Positions 25,351-33,734 of a stretch of 46,145 nt of DNA are shown one piece after another. Position 1 is the first letter of the stretch; each line of letters opens with the position of its first letter. Where the stretch lies: the NCBI GenBank assembly GCA_902491055.1, contig CABUGI010000005.1, positions 1 through 46,145 of the forward strand. The letters are read 5' to 3'. The notes under the pieces were generated by a model. The model was given only the letters and a program-made list of their open reading frames with translations, had not been told where the DNA came from and made no database searches. Source of the DNA: an uncultured Collinsella sp. Its GTDB lineage: Bacteria; Actinomycetota; Coriobacteriia; Coriobacteriales; Coriobacteriaceae. The position numbers were made by a program, and so were the translations under genes.

Positions 25351-26481
25351 CTAGGCGCGGTGCCAGTCGGTCAGGCAGGCATCGAGGGAAGCGATGAGCG
25401 CATCCTTGTCCATGTGACGGCCGATGATGCACAGACTCGTCATACGGTCGCCCGTCTCGTCGTCCCAAATCTGCATGATCTCGGGGTTCTCGTCGATGAT
25501 CTTCTGCTTCTCGCCTTCGGGCGCCGAGTCGACAAACAGGCCGTTCTCCATCAGGCGCATCTGGTGGCCGGCCTGCTCAAACATGTAGCACATGTCCGGA
25601 TCGCCGGTCTGCCACAGCGGACCCTTGACGCGAATGACCTCGTCGGGCCACTCCTGCTCAACAAAATCGGTGAACTTCTGCAGGTCAAACGGCTTGCGGC
25701 GCGAGTACACAAAGGTCTCGATGTCGTACTCGAGCACCTCGGGGTCGTCGTGCTCCTCGGGATGCTCCATGGCCTCGATCCAGGCGGCGGAGTTGTAGGC
25801 GCGCATAAAGTCGAAGCGGTCGGTGTCGAGCAGCTCCTCCATGGGGACCTCGCCGTTTTGGGCCTCGACGATCACGGCGTCTTTCTGCAGGCTGCGCACG
25901 ATGGCCTTGAGCTCGGCGATCTGCTCAGGGCTCACGGTATCGGTCTTGTTGAGGATCAGCGTGGAGCAAAACTCGATCTGCTGGATGAGCAGGCTCTCGA
26001 TGTCGTCCTCGTCGATATCCTCAGCCAGCAGGTCGCGACCGCCGTTGAACTCGTCGTACATGCGGGCACAGTCGACCACGGCCACGATGTTGTCGAGCGC
26101 GAGCTTGGGCTCGCCGCCCACCTTGGCCTCGTCGCAGAAGCTCGAGATGGTGTAGGCGATGGGGATGGGCTCGCAAATGCCCGAGGCCTCGATGATGATG
26201 TAATCGAAGTTGCCCGAATCGGCGATGCCCTGCAGCTGGTTGGCCAGGTCGTCCGAAAGCGTGCAGCAGATGCAGCCGTTGGTGAGCGGGATGAGGTCGT
26301 CGGTCTCGGAAAGACCGCCGTCGGCGATAAGGCTGGCGTCGACGTTGATCTCGCCGATATCGTTGACAATCACGGCGGCGCGGATGCCGCCGTCGTTAGC
26401 GAGGATGTGGTTGAGCAGCGTGGTCTTGCCGGCACCGAGGTATCCGGTAAGCATGATGATCTTCACGGGTTTGTTGGGCAT
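25351..26481 (-). CDS. CobW/COG0523 family GTP-binding metallochaperone
   Basis: A 376-residue GTPase with GYLGAGKTT (13-21), metal-binding GCICC (69-73) and an NKTD base motif, then the C-terminal CobW domain (about 270-376). Acidic stretches (EHPEEHDDPE) around 235-245 replace the His-rich loop of zinc chaperones such as YeiR/ZigA. Metal and client are unknown; G3E GTPases deliver Zn, Ni or Co. An AAAGGAGGG site lies 5 bases before the ATG, which is why 26481 is preferred to 26502. No zur box was recognised upstream. Confidence 0.9.
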   Translation of the reverse strand: MPNKPVKIIMLTGYLGAGKTTLLNHILANDGGIRAAVIVNDIGEINVDASLIADGGLSETDDLIPLTNGCICCTLSDDLANQLQGIADSGNFDYIIIEASGICEPIPIAYTISSFCDEAKVGGEPKLALDNIVAVVDCARMYDEFNGGRDLLAEDIDEDDIESLLIQQIEFCSTLILNKTDTVSPEQIAELKAIVRSLQKDAVIVEAQNGEVPMEELLDTDRFDFMRAYNSAAWIEAMEHPEEHDDPEVLEYDIETFVYSRRKPFDLQKFTDFVEQEWPDEVIRVKGPLWQTGDPDMCYMFEQAGHQMRLMENGLFVDSAPEGEKQKIIDENPEIMQIWDDETGDRMTSLCIIGRHMDKDALIASLDACLTDWHRA

Positions 26482-26567
26482 GTGCCCTCCTTTGTTAGAC
26501 ATGGCTTACAGTTGAATCTTATGCCAAACGCCTGCTCTTATACCCACGCGCCGGCAAATAACACAAG

Positions 26568-26909
26568 CTACTCCCAGGCTCCCCATACATCGGGGCAATA
26601 ACCGACGGTGGCCTTTTTGCCGTTGCGCACGATGGGCTCGGCTAGAACCTGCTGGTTCTCAAGCAGCTTGTCGAAGCGCTGGCTGGGGGTAAGGTGCTGA
26701 ATGAGCGCGAGCGTCTCCTCGTCCTTGGCTTTGGGGTTGAGCAGCTTGTCGATACCGCCGACCGCTTGCATCACGCTCGTAAGCTCACCCTTGCTCATCT
26801 CCTTTTCCTTAAGGTCAATAAACTGCACCTTAATGCGGCGCTCCTTAAAATAGCGCTGGGCCTTCTTGGTGTCGAAGGACTTCTTAGTCCCGAAGATTTG
26901 AATATTCAT
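26568..26909 (-). CDS. ArsC/Spx-like thioredoxin-fold protein lacking the catalytic cysteine
   Basis: A 113-residue ArsC-family protein with the fold recognisable throughout (FGTKKSFDTKKAQRYF start, QHLTPSQRFDKLL, AEPIVRNGKKATVGY). In true ArsC, Spx and YffB proteins the first loop reads GxxxCxT; here it is KKSFDT, with Ser11 where the Cys should be. The only Cys is near the C-terminus (GYCPD). A reductase or CXXC redox switch is thus unlikely. It follows the flavodoxin-like gene by 12 bases and is likely co-transcribed. Function unknown. Confidence 0.8.
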   Translation of the reverse strand: MNIQIFGTKKSFDTKKAQRYFKERRIKVQFIDLKEKEMSKGELTSVMQAVGGIDKLLNPKAKDEETLALIQHLTPSQRFDKLLENQQVLAEPIVRNGKKATVGYCPDVWGAWE

Positions 26910-26921
26910 GGTCCCGCCGCT

Positions 26922-27545
26922 CTATCGAATGAAGTTGGTCGTTGCTCGATCTGCCTCGGGTGCGTTGATGCCGCCGGCCTGTCCTGCCTCGATGCAGCGC
27001 AGGAGCCAGGCCATGTTTTTGCCGATATTTCGCATGGTGGCAAGGCCCTCGGCATCCCCATCGGCGTCGCCGGGCACGCGGCCAAACACGTTATTCCAGT
27101 AGGTGGAAGCAACCACGGGCATTTGCTTAATGGTGAAGTACTTGTTGAGCACATCGAACGTGGTCGACGTGCCGCCGCGGCGGGCGACGGCGACAGCGGC
27201 GCCGGGTTTGTGCTCAAAGGCATGTCCGCCTGCATAGAATGCGCGATCGAGTGCCGAGAGAATGCGGCCGCTGGGGTGCGCGTAGTAGACAGGCGAGCCA
27301 AAGACAAGGCCATCTGCCTGCTCGGCTGCAGCGATGAGCTCGTTGACCACGTCGTCGTCAAAGGTGCAGCGGCAATCGAGCTTGCCACACTGGCCGCAAC
27401 CGATGCAATCGCGAATGGGCTTGGCGCCCAGCTGAAACACCTCGGTATCGATACCCTCGGCATGCAATTGCTCGGCGACTTCGGCAAGCGCGCGAGCGGT
27501 GTTGCCGTTTGCCTTGGGGCTACCGTTGACTAAAAGAACCTTCAT
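26922..27545 (-). CDS. NADPH-dependent FMN reductase / flavodoxin-like (iron-sulfur flavoprotein type)
   Basis: A 207-residue flavodoxin-fold protein. KVLLVNGSPKANGNTA forms the FMN phosphate loop, SPVYYAHPSGRI the second FMN contact, and CIGCGQCGKLDCRC near 48-61 is the compact Cys cluster of NAD(P)H-dependent oxidoreductases of the MdaB/Isf type. It probably reduces quinones or iron via FMN. ATG 27545 has GGGAG at 6 bases; GTG at 27548 is also possible. It leads a two-gene operon with the ArsC-like gene. Confidence 0.85.
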   Translation of the reverse strand: MKVLLVNGSPKANGNTARALAEVAEQLHAEGIDTEVFQLGAKPIRDCIGCGQCGKLDCRCTFDDDVVNELIAAAEQADGLVFGSPVYYAHPSGRILSALDRAFYAGGHAFEHKPGAAVAVARRGGTSTTFDVLNKYFTIKQMPVVASTYWNNVFGRVPGDADGDAEGLATMRNIGKNMAWLLRCIEAGQAGGINAPEADRATTNFIR

Positions 27546-27619
27546 CACAAACTCCCTCTGCTTTTGGTGACTTCTGCAGAGGATTATCGCACGATGGGGG
27601 AGGCGGCGCGGGCGCGGCG

Positions 27620-29149
27620 TTAATCCAGTTTGGTACCTGGCACCTGCACGGCTTTCCCGAGCAACGCATTGAGCTCGTTCAAAATCGAAACGGGCTGACG
27701 GTCGACGCCGTCCAGATGGAGCGTGGCCACGCGAATAGGCGGCTGATATTCAAGCGAGCCGATGAGCACGGGAGAACCCAGGAACCGTTCGATGTCGCTT
27801 GCGATCTCGTCGATCGCCTCGGGGCCGAGCTCATCGAAGAATGCCACGAACATCGGCCCCGTCGAGCGGAACAGGCGGCCCTTGCCGCGCGAACAATCCA
27901 TGAGGCAGGCGGCGCTTTCGGCGAGCACGCGGTCGCCTGCATCGAATCCAAAGCGGGCATTGACCTCGGCGATATCGTCGACCTTAATGGCAATTAAGCC
28001 TGCCTCGTGCGGCACGTGGCGCATCTCTCCAATAGCGTTGACCAGTGCGTGGACATCGCCCAGGCCCGTTACCGAGTCGGTCGTATCCGCTAGGCTTCGG
28101 TTGACGATAATGCCCACATACATGCTGGGCTCGGTATCGGTGCCGTCCAAGCGGTAGCCCGTGCAGTCGCAAAGCACGTACGTTCCGGTGGCATCCATTA
28201 CGCGATACTGCATGTAGTGGAAGTGCCACGTGCTGTTTATCACCATGTCGAGCTCGGCGCGTACGTTGTCGCGGTCTTCGGGATGAACGCGGGCGAGCCA
28301 CATGTCGAGTGAGTTAAAAGGGTGCTGGGAGGGCAGGTCAAAATCGCGCACGGCGTTAACCGACCATTGCGATTCGCCCGTATCGAGATTGAGGATAAAG
28401 GGATAGCGCGTCTCGGAGCTCATGGAGATCGCTTGGAACACCCGGTCGTTGCAGGGAAGCTGATCGACGATTGGGCGTTGCGGCGCGTCATCGTCTTTCG
28501 GTTGCTGCACACGATGCATAAGCTTATAGCGATACATCTTGCGATCGGCATCCATCGTCATCTGGCGACGCGTGTCGCCGGCAAGTGGATCGACGCGCGA
28601 GCAGCCAAAGCTAAAGCTGCCGATCATGGGCGCCTTGCCACCTGAGCTCGCCTCGATCAGCCCGGCACGTACCTGCTCCAAGCGCTGCTCGAGTTCAGTC
28701 TCGTTTGCGGAGAGCGAGATGAGCACAAACTCGTCTCCACCGATACGGAACAGCATCTCATCGTGCTCCATGGTTTCGGAGAGCGTGCGGCAGATGCTCA
28801 GAATATAGCGATTGCCTTCGGCGTGGCCAAACCTATCATTGCAATGCTTGAGATGGTCGATGTCAATATAGGCGCAGGTGAAGGGGTCGCCTTTGCGCCA
28901 GAGTTGCTCGACGTGACGGTCGAATCCGTTGCGGTTGCCCAAGTTGGTGAGCGGATCGATATAGGCGTTGCGCTCAAGCAGCTGGCGCTCTTGTTGCAGG
29001 ATGGCATGCGTCTTTTGCAGTTGCTCGCCAACGGCGCGTAGCCCAGCAGGCAGCGCGGCAACATCGAGTTCGGCGGTCGAGACGCCGTTCGCAAGTCGCT
29101 GAAGATAGGCAATAATCGATTGCTCGCCCAGGCGATACGACTCGTTCAT
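27620..29149 (-). CDS. GGDEF-PAS protein with degenerate second GGDEF domain
   Basis: A 509-residue cytoplasmic protein. A helical segment (1-62) with a coiled-coil look precedes a full GGDEF domain (about 63-230) with the intact GGDEF at 137-141. A PAS_3-like domain follows (HPEDRDNVRAELD near 310), and then a second GGDEF-like fold (about 350-500) in which the active site is RSTGPMF, so inactive. The I-site RxxD is not conserved (ExxE), so product inhibition is unlikely. It should make c-di-GMP. ATG 29149 follows AAGGAGG. A hairpin lies 39 bases upstream, and an EAL remnant lies just beyond it. Confidence 0.85.
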   Translation of the reverse strand: MNESYRLGEQSIIAYLQRLANGVSTAELDVAALPAGLRAVGEQLQKTHAILQQERQLLERNAYIDPLTNLGNRNGFDRHVEQLWRKGDPFTCAYIDIDHLKHCNDRFGHAEGNRYILSICRTLSETMEHDEMLFRIGGDEFVLISLSANETELEQRLEQVRAGLIEASSGGKAPMIGSFSFGCSRVDPLAGDTRRQMTMDADRKMYRYKLMHRVQQPKDDDAPQRPIVDQLPCNDRVFQAISMSSETRYPFILNLDTGESQWSVNAVRDFDLPSQHPFNSLDMWLARVHPEDRDNVRAELDMVINSTWHFHYMQYRVMDATGTYVLCDCTGYRLDGTDTEPSMYVGIIVNRSLADTTDSVTGLGDVHALVNAIGEMRHVPHEAGLIAIKVDDIAEVNARFGFDAGDRVLAESAACLMDCSRGKGRLFRSTGPMFVAFFDELGPEAIDEIASDIERFLGSPVLIGSLEYQPPIRVATLHLDGVDRQPVSILNELNALLGKAVQVPGTKLD

Positions 29150-29187
29150 GATGGATAACCTCCTTGGGCGGAACAACGGTTTGTATC

Positions 29188-29218
29188 ATATCCCCAATTC
29201 GGTTTGAATTGGGGATAT
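29188..29218 (-). terminator. Hairpin between EAL remnant and GGDEF gene
   Basis: Perfect 13-bp arms (29188-29200 and 29206-29218) and a 5-base loop, with a weak T-tract. It would end transcription from the EAL remnant on the minus strand; being 39 bases before the GGDEF start, it could also shape that leader. Confidence 0.6.
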
Positions 29219-29276
29219 AAGTTAACTAATGGAGGCAAATTCCCCCTTCGGCGGTGGTGTTTTGCGCGCGAGCGTA

Positions 29277-29573
29277 TCAGTTGTTATTGCCACCATCGAG
29301 CAATGCCTCAAAATCCTTCGCTGGCATGGGGCGGTAGTAGAGGAAGCCCTGGGCGTCGCGGGCACCCATTTGCCGTAGCACGTTCGCCTGCTCATTTGTC
29401 TCGACGCCTTCGACCACGACGGGCAGATGGAGCGAATGCGCCATCTCGAGCATCGATGAAATGATTTGCGTGCTGCGGCCATGATCGCCGTCGACGGGCG
29501 CAATCTGCCAAATGTGCTTGTCGAGCGTCACCATAAAGCCGCTTTCCTCGAGTGCGGGGATATGGGTGCACAT
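29277..29573 (-). pseudogene. Remnant of an EAL phosphodiesterase domain
   Basis: The encoded residues match only the C-terminal part of an EAL domain: EESGFMVTLDK, then IISSMLEMAHSLHLPVVVEGVETNEQANVLRQMGARDAQGFLYYRPMP. The middle portion with DFGTGYSSL and LKID, and the metal-binding EAL half, are missing or fused out: TLDK jumps straight to QIAPVDGD. The frame can be read back further but shows no domain. No ribosome site precedes ATG 29573, so it is probably not translated. Confidence 0.7.
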
Positions 29574-29701
29574 GCTGTGGACGGCTATTATTCGACAGGC
29601 GGTAGCGCGACGATGTGATGTTCGATGAAAATGCGACTGAGACGATATATGTTGACGGGTATACTTGTCCCGGTTTAAAACGCAGGAACGGAGATGGTCG
29701 C

Positions 29702-30571
29702 ATGGCACAGCCGGATACGACGCGCACGGTGGGGCTGGCACTCGAGGGAGGCGGCTACCGCGGTATGTATACGGCGGGCGTGCTCGACGTTTGGATGGAG
29801 CACGGTTTGACCTGCGACCATATGGTGGGTGTCTCGGCGGGCGCGGCGTTTGGCTACAACTTTAAATCGCGCCAGATCGGCCGCGCCATTCGCTACAACA
29901 AGGCCTATTGCGCCGATAAGCGCTATGCGGGTGTAGCAAGCTGGTTGCGAACCGGCGACATGTTCAATGCCGATTTTGCCTATCACGAGGTGCCTATCGA
30001 GCGCGATCCCATCGACTTGGAGGCGTATCGCGCCTGCCCCATGCGGTTTACGTGCGTGTGTACCGATATCGAGACGGGCAAGGCCGTCTATCACGACCTG
30101 CCCTATGGCGATGAGCGCGATATCGAGTGGATCCGGGCGTCGTCGGCAATTCCCGTGGCGACGCGTCCTGTCGCCATTGAGGGCCGCAAGTACCTGGATG
30201 GCGGCGTGGCCGATTCCATTCCCAGCGCTTGGCTGTTTGCGCAGGGGTATGACCGCAATATCGTGGTACTCACGCAGCCGGCGGGCTTTGTGAAGCAGCC
30301 CAACAGCGTGATGCCCATGCTGCGGCGCGTGTTCCGTCACTATCCGGAGTTTGTCGCAGCGCTTGAGCACCGGCATGAGGTCTACAATGCCACGCTCGAT
30401 GACCTGGCACGTCGCGAGGCTGCCGGCGAAATCTTTGTGGTACGGCCGAGCGAATCGGTGAAGGTGCCGTCGCTGTGCCGCGAACCCGATGAGCTCGAGC
30501 GCATCTATCAGATCGGCCGCCACGATGCAGAGGTGACCTTACCGGCGTTGGAAGCGTACCTGGCGGGGTAG
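29702..30571 (+). CDS. Patatin-like phospholipase
   Basis: A 289-residue protein with the oxyanion loop GGGYRG (16-21), nucleophile GVSAG (43-47, Ser45) and catalytic-dyad DGG (166-168), the full set for patatin lipid hydrolases. The C-terminal third is helical and resembles the YjjU family of bacterial patatins. It has no signal peptide, so it is a cytosolic lipid hydrolase. A candidate -10 TATACT lies 37 bases before the ATG and GGAG 9 bases before it; the longer frame to 29615 would include both and is rejected. Confidence 0.9.
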   Translation: MAQPDTTRTVGLALEGGGYRGMYTAGVLDVWMEHGLTCDHMVGVSAGAAFGYNFKSRQIGRAIRYNKAYCADKRYAGVASWLRTGDMFNADFAYHEVPIERDPIDLEAYRACPMRFTCVCTDIETGKAVYHDLPYGDERDIEWIRASSAIPVATRPVAIEGRKYLDGGVADSIPSAWLFAQGYDRNIVVLTQPAGFVKQPNSVMPMLRRVFRHYPEFVAALEHRHEVYNATLDDLARREAAGEIFVVRPSESVKVPSLCREPDELERIYQIGRHDAEVTLPALEAYLAG

Positions 30572-30592
30572 AGCAAGCTGCCGTGGCCTCGG

Positions 30593-30640
30593 CGGAAAGC
30601 GCGTCCCAGAATGGACGTCCAAACTGGGATGCGCTTTCCG
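30593..30640 (+). terminator. Terminator between patatin and thiE
   Basis: A 17-bp stem with one G-T pair (30593-30609 and 30624-30640) and a 14-base loop. It can serve both converging transcripts. Confidence 0.75.
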
Positions 30641-30683
30641 TTATTGAAGATATGAGGCCGCGGAGCAACTGCTCGGCCTAGAC

Positions 30684-31379
30684 TTATGCCTGCTGCCAGG
30701 TATCGACGAGCTCCTTGGCGGCGGCGTGGGGGTCGTCGGCACTGCAGACGGCGCTCACCACAAAGAAGCCGTCGACGCCGGTGGCCTTGAGCTGCGGCAG
30801 GTCGGCCGTCTTAACGCCGCCGCCTACCACGATGGGCACGGGGCTTGCCGCGTGGAGTGCGGCCAGGTCCTCAAAGCTTTTGGTGATGATGGAGCCGTCG
30901 GCCGCGCGTCCGCAATCGCGCTTGGTCTCGGTCTCGTGGAGCGGGCCGATGCCCAGGTAGTCGACCAGACTCATGTCGGCGGTCTTGACGTACTCGAGCA
31001 TCTCCTCGCAGCGTGCCGAAAGGCCCACGATGGCATCGGGGCCCAGAAGTTTGCGGCAGACCTCGACGGGAATATCGCTCTGACCCACGTGCACGCCGTC
31101 GACGGCGATGCCCTGCTCGCGCGCGGCAAGCACGCAGTCCAGACGGTCGTCGATCAGCAGGGCGACCTGACCGGTCTTGCCGGCCTGTGCGATTGCCTGT
31201 GCGGCATCGCCGGTCAGCGCAATGATCTCGCGGGCGCTTGCCATCTTGGAGCGCACCTGGATGCAGGTAAAGCCGGCGTCGAGTGCCTGGGCCACCACAT
31301 CGCCCACGGGGCGTCCGAGCGTGTTTTCGGGGCCGAGTACCAGATAGGCCGAGATATCAAGGTTGTCGCGGATGCTCAT
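30684..31379 (-). CDS. thiE: Thiamine-phosphate synthase
   Basis: A 231-residue TIM-barrel enzyme joining HMP-PP and thiazole phosphate. Visible family segments are IQVRSK (near 39-44), LLIDDRLDCVLAA (near 73-85), DGVHVGQSD, YLGIGPLHETETK and PIVVGGGVKTADL (near 190). Start overlaps the stop of the preceding gene by 4 bases (ATGA) and has GGAGG upstream. It is the last gene of the riboswitch-controlled thiM operon. Confidence 0.93.
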   Translation of the reverse strand: MSIRDNLDISAYLVLGPENTLGRPVGDVVAQALDAGFTCIQVRSKMASAREIIALTGDAAQAIAQAGKTGQVALLIDDRLDCVLAAREQGIAVDGVHVGQSDIPVEVCRKLLGPDAIVGLSARCEEMLEYVKTADMSLVDYLGIGPLHETETKRDCGRAADGSIITKSFEDLAALHAASPVPIVVGGGVKTADLPQLKATGVDGFFVVSAVCSADDPHAAAKELVDTWQQA

Positions 31380-31717
31380 CGTGCTTCCTCCTGCTTTTTG
31401 ATCTGTGCTTCCATGCGCTCGAGCTTGCCGGTCATGGTGTCGGTAAATCCGGGCCGAATATCGGCTTTGAGCACGACTTCGGTGCGGATGCCCTTGCTCG
31501 CCAACACAAAGGTTGCGTCGCGCACGACATGCATGACCTCGTCCCAGTCGCCCTCGATCTCGGTGAACATCGAGGTGGTGCGGTTGGGAAGGCCGCTCTC
31601 GCGAATGACGCGCACGACCTCGGCGACCTCGGCGGACAGCTCGTCGCCGGTGCCGCACGGGGCGATGGCGACGGCGACGAGCGTGTTCATGCCGGTATTG
31701 GTTGCGGGATCGGACAT
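31376..31717 (-). CDS. MTH1187 family thiamine-binding protein
   Basis: A 113-residue protein of the YqgV/MTH1187 (DUF77) family: VAIAPCGTGDELSAEVAEVVRVI start, then SMFTEIEGDWDEV and GIRTEVVLKADIRPG segments. Such proteins bind thiamine or its HMP part. It sits between thiM and thiE in an operon with a 3-base gap and a 4-base overlap, so a role in thiamine salvage is well supported by context. Confidence 0.9.
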   Translation of the reverse strand: MSDPATNTGMNTLVAVAIAPCGTGDELSAEVAEVVRVIRESGLPNRTTSMFTEIEGDWDEVMHVVRDATFVLASKGIRTEVVLKADIRPGFTDTMTGKLERMEAQIKKQEEAR

Positions 31718-31720
31718 GGC

Positions 31721-32560
31721 CTATGCCTCCTCGAGCTCGAGTCGGTTGTCGGCAATGTCTTGGGCGGTCGCGCGGTAGAGTTCGTCGATAAAGGCGACCT
31801 TAAAGCTTGCCGGGGCATCGGCGACAGCGGCGGCACGCGTGCCGGCAACGTTGTAGACGGCGGTGCCGCAGATGGCTGCCGTAAACGGGTCGGCGGCACA
31901 GGCGTACACGGCCAGCACGCCTCCCTGCGAGCAGCCGCAGCCGGTGATTTTGGACATGAGCGGGCTGCCGCCGTGGGACTTGGCCACGGTTGTGCCGTCG
32001 GTTATCAGGTCGACTTCGCCCGAGACCACAACGGCGCCGCCGGTGTAGCGGGCGAGCGCCACGGCGGCATCGCGGGCGGCGTCTACCGTGTCGGTGGTAT
32101 CGACACCGCGTACACGGCTCAGATCAGCTGCCTCGCCCTCAAGACCCCACAGGCCGGCGAGTGCGATGATCTCGGAGGCGTTGCCGCGCACGATAGCGGG
32201 CTTGTACTGCTTGAGCTCGTTTACCAACTGGGTGCGCAGGCTGCCGATGCCCAAGCCCACTGGATCGAGCACCCAGGGCTTGCCGGCGTCGTGTGCCGCC
32301 TTGGCCGCGCGGGGAATTGTCTGCTCGTAGATGGGGAAGAGCGTGCCCATATTGAGATAGATGGCGCCGCCGCCGGCAACGAGTGCCTCGCCCTCGTCGG
32401 GCAGATAGACCATGGCGGCCGATCCGCCCACGGCGAGCTGCGCGTTGGCGACAAAGTCGATCGTCACCGTGTTGGTGATGGAGCCGGCCATCGGATTGGT
32501 GGCGCGAATCTCCTCTACGGCCTTGACCATATGTTGTTTAAGCTGTTCCGAATCAATCAC
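31721..32560 (-). CDS. thiM: Hydroxyethylthiazole kinase
   Basis: A 279-residue ribokinase-like enzyme phosphorylating the thiazole alcohol for salvage. Motifs include ITNTVTIDFVANAQLAVGGSAAM near 30-52, LDPVGLG, and GSPLMSKITGCGCSQGG near 213-229 with the anion hole and catalytic Cys region. GTG at 32560 follows AAGGAGG with 8 bases spacing; upstream in-frame codons run into the riboswitch and are rejected. It is the first gene of the TPP-controlled operon. Confidence 0.93.
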   Translation of the reverse strand: MIDSEQLKQHMVKAVEEIRATNPMAGSITNTVTIDFVANAQLAVGGSAAMVYLPDEGEALVAGGGAIYLNMGTLFPIYEQTIPRAAKAAHDAGKPWVLDPVGLGIGSLRTQLVNELKQYKPAIVRGNASEIIALAGLWGLEGEAADLSRVRGVDTTDTVDAARDAAVALARYTGGAVVVSGEVDLITDGTTVAKSHGGSPLMSKITGCGCSQGGVLAVYACAADPFTAAICGTAVYNVAGTRAAAVADAPASFKVAFIDELYRATAQDIADNRLELEEA

Positions 32561-32580
32561 TGCACATGCCTCCTTGGCAT

Positions 32581-32612
32581 AGAAAAGGGGCGCTGTGCAT
32601 AGACAGCGCCCC
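32581..32612 (-). terminator. Riboswitch-associated terminator upstream of thiM
   Basis: GGGGCGCTGT/ACAGCGCCCC stem (arms 32587-32596 and 32603-32612, 6-base loop) followed by TTTTCT on the minus strand. It lies between the TPP aptamer and the thiM ribosome site, where a ligand-controlled terminator would be. Confidence 0.85.
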
Positions 32613-32624
32613 TGTAAAGGCGGC

Positions 32625-32716
32625 ATGCTCCCTACGCCAGCATTAACTGACAGGTTCAAAGGATTGGGCCCCATGCCCTCTCAGCCTTGTGGTTTGCACC
32701 GCCGGCACTCCCGCAT
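32625..32716 (-). promoter_or_regulatory. TPP riboswitch (thi box)
   Basis: The minus strand carries the conserved core words: CTGAGAGGGCA, CCTTTGAACCTG, TTAATGCTGGCGTAGGGA. These are the thi-box strings of TPP aptamers, with the closing ATGC/GCAT pairing at 32713-32716 and 32625-32628. A terminator follows, so excess TPP should stop transcription of thiM, the thiamine-binding protein and thiE. Confidence 0.93.
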
Positions 32717-32743
32717 CGAATCTGTTGCTCCCTATACTAGCGC

Positions 32744-32778
32744 ACCTGCCAAATAGGGACAGGTTTATTTTGGTAGGT
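32744..32778. repeat. Dispersed repeat, family B, copy 2
   Basis: 34 of 35 bases match the copy at 14843-14877; one A/T difference in the left part. It lies between the riboswitch promoter region and the HAD gene, 3 bases before TACAAT. Confidence 0.9.
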
Positions 32779-32781
32779 CGT

Positions 32782-32787
32782 TACAAT
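32782..32787 (+). promoter_or_regulatory. Candidate -10 hexamer TACAAT for the HAD gene
   Basis: TACAAT is 29 bases before the HAD start codon; the -35 region would fall inside the family B repeat. Confidence 0.35.
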
Positions 32788-32815
32788 AGGTAGGACCGAT
32801 ACGAATGGGGACCTC

Positions 32816-33724
32816 ATGATCAAACTTGTGCTGACCGATATGGACGATACGCTGATTCCGGCCGGGCATGACGGCGCCAGCGACTACGCCATTGAGGGCA
32901 TTCATGCCATGCAGGCGGCGGGTCTGCACTTTGGCCCGGTTTCGGGTCGCCAGCCGTCCGCGATGGGCTGGATGTTCAAAAACCGTTCCGAGTGTTTTTC
33001 GACTGGCGCGTTCTGTAACGGCCAGGTGATGTTTGTCGGCGGCGAAGTAGTCGCCTCGCACGCAATCGACAACGATGCTCTGATGCGTTTGGCCGACTAT
33101 CTGGAGCAAGAGACCGACGATACCTATCTGAAGGTCTATAGCCTGGGTGATGACTTTTGGAATAACGATGCCCACTGCGTGACGAGCGATCCTGAGCGCG
33201 TTCGTCGCGCCATGGAGTCGGGCGGCAACGCATGGCTCAAAGGCGAAGAGGCCCCATGCCGTCCTGTCGTTGATGAAGTGCCGGTGTTCAAGGCGAATAT
33301 CTGGAGTGCCCGTTCGCGTGAGGAGCTCGCGGAGCTACGCGAGCGCGTTGCCGTTGAGGTGCCGGAACTCTCGCTTGTGTTTCCCAACAACCGAGTGCGC
33401 CTGTTTGACATCCTTCCAGCAGGTTGGGACAAGGGTTGCGCTGCGCTGGAGTTGGCGCGCGCTTTGGACCTGACGCCCGATGAGGTGGCCGTATTTGGCG
33501 ATTCCGATAACGATCTGCCCATGATCGATGCCGTTCCCAACTCCGTTGCAGTCGCCAATGCCAACGAGGCTGTCACGGCTGCCGCGCGCTGGCATATCGG
33601 CGCTGCGGCAGACGATGCGGTCGCCGGGGCTCTGCATCAGATTGCCGCCTGCGCTGCGACGGGGGAAATGCCGCCGTTTATGCGTCAGATGGATGTGACA
33701 GGTTTCGACGTCACGAACGTCTAG
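32816..33724 (+). CDS. HAD superfamily hydrolase, Cof type
   Basis: A 302-residue phosphatase with motif I DMDDTL (8-13), motif II VSGR near 42-45, and motif IV FGDSDNDLPM near 222-231. This is the Cof/YbiV-like subgroup with a large C2B cap. Substrates are usually sugar phosphates or nucleotides; this one is unknown. A LysR gene starts 10 bases after its stop, so the two are co-transcribed. Confidence 0.9.
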   Translation: MIKLVLTDMDDTLIPAGHDGASDYAIEGIHAMQAAGLHFGPVSGRQPSAMGWMFKNRSECFSTGAFCNGQVMFVGGEVVASHAIDNDALMRLADYLEQETDDTYLKVYSLGDDFWNNDAHCVTSDPERVRRAMESGGNAWLKGEEAPCRPVVDEVPVFKANIWSARSREELAELRERVAVEVPELSLVFPNNRVRLFDILPAGWDKGCAALELARALDLTPDEVAVFGDSDNDLPMIDAVPNSVAVANANEAVTAAARWHIGAAADDAVAGALHQIAACAATGEMPPFMRQMDVTGFDVTNV

Positions 33725-33734
33725 GGAGAAAGCT

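Noticed and set aside
25333..26601. A 422-residue plus-strand frame opposite the CobW gene
   Set aside because: Antisense shadow; the CobW motifs GxxGxGKT and GCICC lie on the minus strand.
30726..31778. A 350-residue plus-strand frame opposite thiE and the thiamine-binding gene
   Set aside because: Antisense shadow; the operon and its riboswitch are on the minus strand.
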